Origin: Oscillospiraceae bacterium
Lineage (GTDB): Bacteria > Bacillota > Clostridia > Oscillospirales > CAG-272
Direction: 5' to 3'
DNA: 33,631 bases
Assembly (NCBI GenBank): GCA_015065105.1
Contig: SVQZ01000027.1
Coordinates: forward strand, 1-33,631
How positions within the stretch are numbered: position 1 is the stretch's first letter; each line of letters starts with the position of its first letter. A model generated the notes under the pieces. That model worked only from the letters and a program-made list of their open reading frames with translations, did not search any database and was not told where the DNA came from. The position numbers and the translations under genes are program-made. Below are positions 26,916 through 33,631 of this stretch, piece after piece.

Positions 26916-29900
26916 TTAGGAATCTATTGTGGAGATGCAGAGGGTGGTCTCCTCGAGTACGTCAAGAAGCACGCGTACCGTGTCAAGAGCGGTAAACATT
27001 GTTACGTTGTTTTCAGCTGCACAGCGGCGGATGGCAAAGCCGTCGGAGGTGTGTGAATCCTTATTGATGTCACGGCTGGAGATAACGTAATTTACGTGAC
27101 CCTGACGGATCGAGCGAAGGATCTCGTCACTGCCCTCGCTTATCTTCTTCATAACGTGGGTACGGATGCCGTTTTGCTTCAGAAAGTTTGCGGTACCGCT
27201 GGTAGCCTCAATGTTGAAGCCGAGGTTATAGAAGCGGCGGATAAGGGGAAGAGCCTCTTCCTTATCTGCATCGGAAATGGAAACGAATATTGTGCCGTAG
27301 TTTACTACGTTCATGCCCGAGGACTGAAGTGCCTTGTAGAGCGCACGGGTAAGCTTATCGTCATAACCGATAGCCTCACCTGTGGACTTCATTTCGGGTG
27401 AGAGGTATGCGTCAAGACCTCTGATCTTTGAGAAGGAGAATGCGGGAACCTTAACGTACCATCTCTTCTTTTCTTCGGGATAAACAACTGTGATACCCTG
27501 ATCCTTCAAGGTCTCGCCGAGCATGACCTTTGTACCGATATCTGCCAAAGACCAGCCTGTAGCCTTGGAAAGGAAGGGAACTGTTCTTGAGGAACGGGGG
27601 TTGACCTCAATTATATATACGTCCTCGTTCTTATCAACGATGAACTGGATGTTGTAAAGACCTACGATGCCGATACCAAGACCGAGACGCTTGGTATAAT
27701 CAAGAATGGTCTCCTTGACCTTTTCGCTTACCGAGAAGGTAGGATATACCGAGATAGAGTCACCGGAGTGGATACCCGTTCTTTCAACGTGCTCCATTAT
27801 ACCGGGAACGAATACGTCCTTGCCGTCGCAAACTGCGTCAACCTCCAATTCCTTACCGAAGATATATTTATCAACGAGTACGGGGTTGTCAGAGTCAAGC
27901 TTGATAGCTGTGTTGAGGTATGTGCGCAGAGCTTCCTCGTTTGCAACTATCTGCATTGCACGTCCGCCGAGAACGTAGCTGGGACGAACGAGTACGGGAT
28001 AGCCGATCTCCTCTGCGGCTTTTACACCTGCCTCGATATCTGTTACCGCCTGACCCTTGGGCTGAGGAATGTCAAGCTCATGAAGGATCTTTTCAAAGGA
28101 GTCTCTGTTTTCTGCACGCTCGATAGCGTCAAAATCTGTACCGATAAGCTTAACACCGTGCTTCATAAGAGGTTGTGCAAGGTTGATAGCGGTCTGACCG
28201 CCCAGGGACGCAACAACACCGAGGGGCTTTTCGAGCTCGATTACGTTCATAACGTCCTCAACGGTGAGGGGCTCGAAATAAAGCTTATCACTTACGGTAT
28301 AGTCGGTAGAAACCGTTTCGGGGTTATTGTTTATGATAATTGCCTCGTAGCCCGAGCTCTTGATGGTCTGTACAGCGTGAACGGTGGAGTAGTCGAATTC
28401 TACACCCTGACCGATACGGATAGGACCGGAACCGAGTACGATGATCTTCTTTCTGTCAGATACGATGGATTCATTTTCCTTTTCGTAGGTGGAGTACATA
28501 TAGGAAACGTAGCCGTCGTACTCGCCTGCGCAGGTATCTATCATCTTATAAACGGGGAAGAGACCGTTGTCTTTTCTGAACCTGTAAATTTCGGGTTCGG
28601 GTGCGTTCCATACTTTAGAGATAAATTTATCGGATATACCCATTCTCTTTGCTTTGTACATGGTGTCATAGTCAAAGGGATTGGCGGTGAGAACGTGCTC
28701 GAAATCTATGATATTTTTATATTTTTCAAGGAAGAGCATATCTATCTGCGTTCTGTCGCAGATAACACCGAGGTCAACACCGAGTCTGATAAGCTGTGCA
28801 ATAGCAAAGATACGGTCATCTGTACCGTCCTTGATATAGTCAAGGAGCTGGTCGGTGCTCATTTCATCAAACTTTGCCATATGGAGGTGGCAAACGCCGA
28901 TCTCAAGGGAGCGTACCGCCTTGAGAAGACATTCTTCGAGGGTACGGCCTATGCTCATTACCTCACCGGTAGCCTTCATCTGTGTTGAAAGCTTGTTTGA
29001 AGCCGTTGCGAACTTATCGAAGGGGAAGCGCGCAACCTTTGCTACAACGTAGTCAAGGGCAGGCTCGAAGCAAGCGGGTGTGGTGGAGAGCATGATCTCG
29101 TCGAGGTTGAGACCCACTGCTACCTTTGCGGTGATCCTCGCAATGGGATATCCGCTCGCCTTGGATGCAAGAGCGGAGGAACGGGATACACGGGGGTTTA
29201 CCTCAATGAGGTAATAGTCAAAGGACTGGGGGTCAAGTGCGAACTGTACGTTACAGCCGCCTTCTATTTCAAGTGCGCGGATTATCTTAAGGGCGGAATC
29301 GCGGAGGATATGATATTCCTTGCTTGTAAGTGTCTGGCAGGGAGCAACAACGATAGAGTCGCCTGTATGGATACCGACGGGGTCGATGTTTTCCATAGAG
29401 CATACGGTGATAGCGGTGTCATTGGAGTCACGCATTACCTCAAATTCTATCTCCTTATAGCCCTTGATGCTCTTTTCAACAAGAACCTGGGAAACGGGAG
29501 AGAGTGCGAGGGCGTTCTTCATTATGGAAACGAGCTCCTCCTCGTTATCCGCAAAGCCGCCGCCTGTACCGCCGAGGGTGAATGCAGGGCGGAGCACAAC
29601 GGGATAACCGATCTTTTCTGCTATCTCCTTGCCCTCTTCTATTGTGTTTGCTACGTCGGAGGGAAGTACAGGCTCGCCGAGATCAAGACAAAGCTCCTTG
29701 AAGAGCTCTCTGTCCTCTGCGCGCTCGATCGATTCGCATTTTGTACCGAGAAGCTGTACACGGCATTCGTCAAGAATGCCCTTACGAGCCAACTGCATTG
29801 CAAGGTTAAGACCTGTCTGACCGCCAAGTCCGGGGATGATGGCATCGGGTCTTTCATAACGGAGGATCTTTGCTATATACTCAAGGGTAAGGGGCTCCAT

Positions 29901-30095
29901 ATATACCTTGTCCGCGATGGTGGTATCTGTCATTATTGTAGCGGGGTTGGAGTTGCAAAGGATCACCTCGTAGCCCTCTTCTTTAAGTGCAAGACAGGCC
30001 TGTGTGCCTGCATAGTCAAATTCGGCAGCCTGACCGATAACGATAGGACCGGAGCCGATAACAAGTATTTTCTTTATATCCGTTCTCTTAGGCAT
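26916..30095 (-). CDS. carB: Carbamoyl-phosphate synthase large subunit
   Basis: This 1059-residue protein makes carbamoyl phosphate from bicarbonate, ammonia and two ATP. Two homologous halves are visible, each with a pre-ATP-grasp GSGPI.IGQ motif (near the start and again after [13 protein letters not shown]) and an ATP-grasp domain. A C-terminal MGS-like allosteric domain (about the last 130 residues) ends the protein. Length and order are normal. The start has GAAGGAGAAGGAAA and overlaps the carA end by 8 nt. Ammonia is normally channelled from CarA, but the CarA here seems unable to make it. Confidence 0.95.
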   Translation of the reverse strand: MPKRTDIKKILVIGSGPIVIGQAAEFDYAGTQACLALKEEGYEVILCNSNPATIMTDTTIADKVYMEPLTLEYIAKILRYERPDAIIPGLGGQTGLNLAMQLARKGILDECRVQLLGTKCESIERAEDRELFKELCLDLGEPVLPSDVANTIEEGKEIAEKIGYPVVLRPAFTLGGTGGGFADNEEELVSIMKNALALSPVSQVLVEKSIKGYKEIEFEVMRDSNDTAITVCSMENIDPVGIHTGDSIVVAPCQTLTSKEYHILRDSALKIIRALEIEGGCNVQFALDPQSFDYYLIEVNPRVSRSSALASKASGYPIARITAKVAVGLNLDEIMLSTTPACFEPALDYVVAKVARFPFDKFATASNKLSTQMKATGEVMSIGRTLEECLLKAVRSLEIGVCHLHMAKFDEMSTDQLLDYIKDGTDDRIFAIAQLIRLGVDLGVICDRTQIDMLFLEKYKNIIDFEHVLTANPFDYDTMYKAKRMGISDKFISKVWNAPEPEIYRFRKDNGLFPVYKMIDTCAGEYDGYVSYMYSTYEKENESIVSDRKKIIVLGSGPIRIGQGVEFDYSTVHAVQTIKSSGYEAIIINNNPETVSTDYTVSDKLYFEPLTVEDVMNVIELEKPLGVVASLGGQTAINLAQPLMKHGVKLIGTDFDAIERAENRDSFEKILHELDIPQPKGQAVTDIEAGVKAAEEIGYPVLVRPSYVLGGRAMQIVANEEALRTYLNTAIKLDSDNPVLVDKYIFGKELEVDAVCDGKDVFVPGIMEHVERTGIHSGDSISVYPTFSVSEKVKETILDYTKRLGLGIGIVGLYNIQFIVDKNEDVYIIEVNPRSSRTVPFLSKATGWSLADIGTKVMLGETLKDQGITVVYPEEKKRWYVKVPAFSFSKIRGLDAYLSPEMKSTGEAIGYDDKLTRALYKALQSSGMNVVNYGTIFVSISDADKEEALPLIRRFYNLGFNIEATSGTANFLKQNGIRTHVMKKISEGSDEILRSIRQGHVNYVISSRDINKDSHTSDGFAIRRCAAENNVTMFTALDTVRVLLDVLEETTLCISTIDS

Positions 30096-31188
30096 TTTCC
30101 TTCTCCTCCTTCATCATCTTTACAAACATATCGTAAAGGTTTTCACAGCCCTCGGGACGTACTGTATTGTCAACCTCGAACTGTACCGCAAACATATTAT
30201 CCTTTACACATTCAACACCGGCGATCGTTTCCTCGATAACGTTTTTATGGGTAACGGTAAGCTCTGTTTTGTCAATGCTTTCGGGATCTATTGTATAAGA
30301 ATGTATCTGATTTACAACGTCAACACGGTTGTTTTTAAGATTTCTTACAGGATGGCTTCCTCCTCCGTGGCCGAACTTCATCTTATAGCATTTTGCACCG
30401 TATGCCATGCAGATAAGCTCAAATCCGAGGGAGATACCGAACATGGGGTACTTACCCTTGAGCTCCTTGATAAGCTCGATAACAACGGGAACGTCTGCAG
30501 GATCACCAGGACCGTCCGAGATGATGATACCGTCGGGATTCATGCCTTCGATGATCCTTGCCTCCATGTTATAGGGAACAACGGTAACGTTACAGCCTCT
30601 TGCGTTAAGCTCCTTTACAACGCTTAACTTTGTACCGCAGTCAACTACAACAACGTTATATTTCGGATTGAAGGTTCTTGAATACCATCTCTTCTTGCAG
30701 CTTACTCTTGCAACAGCATCGCGGGGAAGCTCGTGGGTATTCATATATTCAAGTGCTTCTTCCTTGGGCTTGTCTGCGTTGCATATATATACCTTACAGC
30801 TTCCGTTGTCTCTTATTTTACGGGTCAGCATTCTGGTATCCACTCCTGCAATTGCGGGAATATGATTCTCTTCAAGGATCTCGGAAAGTGTCTTTGTGTA
30901 TCTGAAGTTAGAGGGCGAATCGTTATATTCGCGAACTATAAGACCGCCTATTGTGGGGGTCTTTGTTTCAAAATCCTCTTCGGCGATACCGTAGTTACCG
31001 ATGAGGGGATAGGTCATAAGGACCATATCGTCGGTATAACCGGGGTCGGATATGACCTCCTGGTAGCCTACCATTGCGGTGTTTAAAAGAAGCTCGCACA
31101 TTGCCTCCTTTGTTGTGTCGCCGAATCCGAAGCCGTAGTATTCCTGACCGTCCTCGGTTACTATCTTTCTATCATATTTGATTGCCAT
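30088..31188 (-). CDS. carA: Carbamoyl-phosphate synthase small subunit with a degenerate glutaminase site
   Basis: The 366-residue protein has the normal CarA length and both domains (N-terminal CPSase_sm_chain, C-terminal class I amidotransferase fold). Fold landmarks are kept: [25 protein letters not shown]. The catalytic residues are not. The usual GICLGHQ is GISLGFE, so the nucleophilic Cys is Ser253 (codon TCC at 30430-30432). The usual GHPEA is replaced by FEVDN, so by my alignment the catalytic His is E338 and the Glu is D340. The usual QNHG is NQIHSY. Vertebrate ammonia-dependent CPS1 carries a similar Cys-to-Ser change. The protein is therefore probably structural or regulatory for CarB. 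Its start follows AGGAGGTTAGT, inside the end of pyrC (28-nt overlap). Confidence 0.9.
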   Translation of the reverse strand: MAIKYDRKIVTEDGQEYYGFGFGDTTKEAMCELLLNTAMVGYQEVISDPGYTDDMVLMTYPLIGNYGIAEEDFETKTPTIGGLIVREYNDSPSNFRYTKTLSEILEENHIPAIAGVDTRMLTRKIRDNGSCKVYICNADKPKEEALEYMNTHELPRDAVARVSCKKRWYSRTFNPKYNVVVVDCGTKLSVVKELNARGCNVTVVPYNMEARIIEGMNPDGIIISDGPGDPADVPVVIELIKELKGKYPMFGISLGFELICMAYGAKCYKMKFGHGGGSHPVRNLKNNRVDVVNQIHSYTIDPESIDKTELTVTHKNVIEETIAGVECVKDNMFAVQFEVDNTVRPEGCENLYDMFVKMMKEEKENA

Positions 31189-32408
31189 ACTAACCTCCTG
31201 TTATATACTGTCATTAAACATTCTCCCTTAACCTCTTTTCCCGCGAAGGGAGTGCTTTTGCCCATCGAGATAAAGCTGTTAGGGTCTATTGTGTATTTTC
31301 TGTTTGTTGATAAAACCGAGAAGCTTCCTTCCTTTGCCTTTATTCCGAAGCGCTTACGGGGATTTATCACCATAAGCTCGAGAAGCTTTTCTATTGTTAT
31401 TATGCCTTTTTCCACAAGCTCTGTGTACATTATGGCAAAGGCTGTTTCGATTCCCGTGATACCCATGGGGCTCTTTTCGAGTCCAAGCGATTTTTCTTCA
31501 AGAGTATGGGGCGCATGGTCTGTTGCTATCATGTCTATCGTGCCGTCTATTATACCTTGTCGCAGCGCCTCCATGTCCTCGCGGGCTCTTAAGGGGGGAT
31601 TCATCTTGAATCTTGCATCCTCCTGCAGGTCATCGTCACACAGCACCAGATAATGCGGTCCTGTTTCGCAGCTTACCGGCAAGCCTTCGGCTTTCGCTTT
31701 TCTTATAAGCTCAACGCTTTCCTTTGTGGATATATGGCATACGTGGTAATCGCATCCCGTTTCACGTACAAGCTTAAGATCTCTTTCTATCTGCTTATAT
31801 TCGCTTTCGTTTGATATTCCCCTGTGTCCGTGAGCTCTCTGATAAGCTCCTGAGTTTATATATCCTCCGAAGAGAAGGGAATTGTCCTCGCAATGGGCGG
31901 CTATGATCCTGCCGAGAGATTTTGCCTTGAGCATTGCCTTTAGCATCATCTCATCGTCCTGCACGCCTCTTCCGTCATCCGAAAAGGCGCATATCTTATC
32001 TGCCATGCCCTCCATATCCGCAAGCTCTGTACCTGCCTCGCATTTTGTTATGGCTCCGTAAGGGTGAACTCCTATTACGGCATCCTTTTCGATTATATCC
32101 GTTTGCATTTTAAGGTTTTGGGGCGAGTCGGGTACGGGATTCAGATTAGGCATACTGCAAACGTCGGTATATCCTCCCTTGGCGGCTGCCGCAGTTCCCG
32201 TGGCTATGCGTTCTTTCATAGAAAAACCCGGCTCTCTCAGATGTACGTGAACATCTAAGAAACCGGGAGAAAAAATACAATTATCAAATTCGCAAAGAAC
32301 CTCTTCGCCCATAGGCTCGCAAGAGGCTTCTGTACCCTTGATATATATGTCACGGGAGGAAATTACGTCATCAATTAAACAAAGTGCGTTTTTTAATTTG
32401 ATCTGCAT
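31161..32408 (-). CDS. pyrC: Dihydroorotase, class I
   Basis: Cyclises carbamoyl aspartate to dihydroorotate (step 3). The 415-residue protein has the zinc motif DVHVHLREPG (His54 and His56), IIAAHCEDN, YHVCHISTKE and the catalytic ATDHAPHT. The start is ATG 32408 after AAAGGAGGAAAAACA. An upstream in-frame start at 32504 was rejected because it would place 32 codons inside the attenuator. It is the first gene of the pyr operon, and its last 28 nt overlap carA. Confidence 0.95.
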   Translation of the reverse strand: MQIKLKNALCLIDDVISSRDIYIKGTEASCEPMGEEVLCEFDNCIFSPGFLDVHVHLREPGFSMKERIATGTAAAAKGGYTDVCSMPNLNPVPDSPQNLKMQTDIIEKDAVIGVHPYGAITKCEAGTELADMEGMADKICAFSDDGRGVQDDEMMLKAMLKAKSLGRIIAAHCEDNSLLFGGYINSGAYQRAHGHRGISNESEYKQIERDLKLVRETGCDYHVCHISTKESVELIRKAKAEGLPVSCETGPHYLVLCDDDLQEDARFKMNPPLRAREDMEALRQGIIDGTIDMIATDHAPHTLEEKSLGLEKSPMGITGIETAFAIMYTELVEKGIITIEKLLELMVINPRKRFGIKAKEGSFSVLSTNRKYTIDPNSFISMGKSTPFAGKEVKGECLMTVYNRRLVWQSNMIER

Positions 32409-32443
32409 TGTTTTTCCTCCTTTTATATACTTAAAACGGTAAT

Positions 32444-32469
32444 AAAAAAATCCTGCCCTTCGGCAAGAT
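32444..32469 (-). terminator. Attenuator terminator in the pyr leader
   Basis: ATCTTGCC-GAAG-GGCAGGAT, 8 bp with one G-T pair, is followed by seven T. It lies 35 nt before the pyrC start codon, upstream of the ribosome site. Confidence 0.85.
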
Positions 32470-32523
32470 ACAATTCTGCAACAAATCCGGCCTTTGTTTT
32501 GCAAAAACCGCCTGTATTAAATC

Positions 32524-32560
32524 AGATCTTGCCGGCATCTCTGTACCGCATTTAAAGACT
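32524..32560 (-). promoter_or_regulatory. Putative PyrR-binding hairpin / antiterminator half
   Basis: The leader RNA has TCTT...AAGA closing an inner GGTA-CAGAGA-TGCC hairpin, close to the PyrR loop consensus (CAGAGAGG-like). Its 3' part GGCAAGAT is exactly complementary to the 5' arm ATCTTGCC of the terminator, so the two structures exclude each other. UMP-bound PyrR would hold this hairpin and let the terminator form. No pyrR gene is in the window. Confidence 0.65.
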
Positions 32561-32566
32561 GGAACA

Positions 32567-32595
32567 AGTATAGCACAAACCGATGCCTTTGTCAA
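32567..32595 (-). promoter_or_regulatory. Promoter of the pyrimidine operon
   Basis: A perfect TTGACA (32590-32595), 17-nt spacer and TATACT (32567-32572). Transcription would begin just before the PyrR-binding hairpin. Confidence 0.8.
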
Positions 32596-32811
32596 TAGGA
32601 TTTCGGAATAATATTGTGCCTTAATATAATATATTATAAGGTAGGAAACTGTCAGGGGCATTTTGAAAATAAAACAGAAAAAATCTGTTACGTTTTTGTT
32701 GATTTTTTGTGCATTTTTGTGCAAATTGTTTATTAAAATTATCTCGGAAAGTTAATTTTGGATTTTCTGTTAACTGTTTTTAGAGAATTTATACAAACTT
32801 TAAACAAACTA
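32596..32811. other. AT-rich intergenic region between divergent promoters
   Basis: No gene is seen. It holds an imperfect palindrome CCTTAATATAATATATTATAA (part, around 32619-32641), a short AACAGA...TCTGTT inverted repeat and a TTTTGTGCA direct repeat. No function can be assigned. Confidence 0.5.
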
Positions 32812-32840
32812 TTGACAAAGCAAAGATTTTGAGTTAAAAT
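32812..32840 (+). promoter_or_regulatory. Promoter of the second surface-protein gene
   Basis: A perfect TTGACA (32812-32817), 17-nt spacer and TAAAAT (32835-32840), 46 nt before the start codon. Confidence 0.75.
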
Positions 32841-32886
32841 AATGGCAGTGTGCTATAAAAATTTTACAAAGGAGAGTAAAGAACTT

Positions 32887-33631
32887 ATGAAATGCACAAA
32901 GAAGATTCTGGCCGTAATGTTAACTCTCTGCATGCTCCTTCCTCTTATCCAGGTAGGATCCTTTGCAGCAAGTTACACCATCACCTTTGATGCTGATGGC
33001 GGCGAACTCGTAGGTCCCGCGACTTACGACGTGAACGTTGGCGACTTCTACGTTGATATTTTCGGCGAAGAAGCTCCCAAAGCAACAATGGAAGGCTACA
33101 ACCTCGTTGGTTGGTTCTGCGAAAAGTGGAACTACTGGCTTGATATGGATCCTACTTCCTACTTTGCAGTTAACGAAGATATTACCTTCGTAGCAATTTG
33201 GGAAGAAGCTCCCGTTGAGCCCGATGAACCCATTGTTCCCGACGAACCCGTTGAGAAGGATTGGACAATGTACTTCGATCCCGACGGCGGCGAAATGGTT
33301 GGTCCTACAGAGTATGGTATCAACACCGGCGATTTCTACGAAGATATCTTTGGTGAAACCATTCCTCAGGCTGTTCTTGAAGGCTACAAGCTTATCGGCT
33401 GGTACCTTGAAAAGTACAACTTCACACTTACTGACGGTGACGTTGTAGGCGGCGGCTACTATGCAGTTGCTGAAGACAGCTACTTTGTAGCACTTTGGGA
33501 AGAGGCTCCCGTTGAGCCCGATGAACCCATTGTTCCCGACGAACCCGTTGAGAAGGATTGGACAATGTACTTCGATCCCGACGGCGGCGAAATGGTTGGT
33601 CCTACAGAGTATGGTATCAACACCGGCGATT
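32887..33631 (+). CDS. Secreted multi-repeat surface protein with InlB B-repeats, 5' part
   Basis: This 248-residue beginning runs off the window. Residues 1-28 form a Sec signal peptide (KK, then ILAVMLTLCMLLPLIQ, cleavage probably after SFAA). The mature part is built of InlB/Flg_new-type modules: FDADGGELVGP...MEGYNLVGW...FVAIW (about 30-107), then FDPDGGEMVGP...LEGYKLIGW...FVALW (about 127-205), then a third that is cut off. Modules are joined by a linker containing PVEPDEPIVPDEPVEKDW. The ribosome site is AAAGGAG, about 12 nt from the ATG, slightly far. The protein is secreted or cell-wall-bound. The ligand is unknown. Confidence 0.85.
   Translation, partial: MKCTKKILAVMLTLCMLLPLIQVGSFAASYTITFDADGGELVGPATYDVNVGDFYVDIFGEEAPKATMEGYNLVGWFCEKWNYWLDMDPTSYFAVNEDITFVAIWEEAPVEPDEPIVPDEPVEKDWTMYFDPDGGEMVGPTEYGINTGDFYEDIFGETIPQAVLEGYKLIGWYLEKYNFTLTDGDVVGGGYYAVAEDSYFVALWEEAPVEPDEPIVPDEPVEKDWTMYFDPDGGEMVGPTEYGINTGD
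33208..33631 (+). repeat. In-frame 297-bp DNA repeat in the surface-protein gene
   Basis: The 127 nt at 33208-33334 recur identically at 33505-33631 (period 297 nt = 99 codons), covering the linker and the start of the next module. The second copy is cut by the window end, so more units may follow. Confidence 0.85.

Noticed and set aside
30430-30432. The CarA Cys-to-Ser change as a sequencing error
   Set aside because: Several independent active-site motifs (GHQ, HPEA, QNHG) are changed as well, while the frame and fold motifs are intact. One base error cannot explain this.
32409-32504. N-terminal extension of pyrC from an upstream start
   Set aside because: These codons coincide with the attenuator terminator and leader, and the AGGAGG site fits ATG 32408.

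Overview
The window looks like a chromosomal segment from an anaerobic, low-to-mid GC Firmicute of class Clostridia (Oscillospirales/Ruminococcaceae-like gut lineage is my inference). The reasons are a PyrR-type pyr attenuator, a class 1B PyrD/PyrK pair, single-chain PurL, formate-tetrahydrofolate ligase inside the purine operon, a ZTP riboswitch, InlB-type B-repeat surface proteins and NhaC. No rRNA, tRNA or CRISPR array was seen.

Layout. (1) 1-977 is the 3' end of a secreted repeat protein, and 32887-33631 is the 5' end of another of the same type, so the window is bracketed by surface-protein genes. (2) 1203-4799 holds an NhaC antiporter, a single-pass membrane protein of unknown function on the minus strand, and a Gfo/Idh/MocA dehydrogenase. 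(3) 4933-6166 is a small operon of an XRE regulator and an unusually short pyruvate kinase. (4) About 6170-10980 is an AT-rich accessory block. It holds 90-bp tandem repeats carrying a TTACCCGAAAACGGGTAA palindrome, a frameshifted remnant of a phage/toxin-like protein enclosed by copies of that repeat, and a tightly overlapping operon of XRE/helical-repeat regulator, small membrane protein and MutS-like ATPase. A MITE-like element (10978-11351) closes the block. (5) 11367-22424 is a purine operon, minus strand: promoter, ZTP riboswitch, purE, purM, purN, purO-type IMP cyclohydrolase, stand-alone AICAR formyltransferase, purD, purL, fhs. (6) 22477-32595 is a complete de novo UMP operon, minus strand: promoter, PyrR attenuator, pyrC, carA, carB, pyrK, pyrD, pyrF, pyrE, pyrB, pyrI.

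How the parts work together. The pyr operon encodes all six steps from bicarbonate to UMP. It ends only about 50 nt before the pur promoter with no obvious terminator, so pyr transcripts may run into the ZTP riboswitch. The pur operon makes 10-formyl-THF (fhs) and uses it at the GAR and AICAR transformylase steps. Its riboswitch senses ZMP/ZTP, which builds up when 10-formyl-THF is short. purF, purK, purC, purB and purA are not in the window.

Most notable: CarA has lost its glutaminase triad (Cys to Ser253, and the HPE motif is gone), which predicts an ammonia-dependent carbamoyl-phosphate synthetase. The XRE/membrane/MutS-like ATPase operon in the AT-rich block is the best candidate here for an undescribed system.
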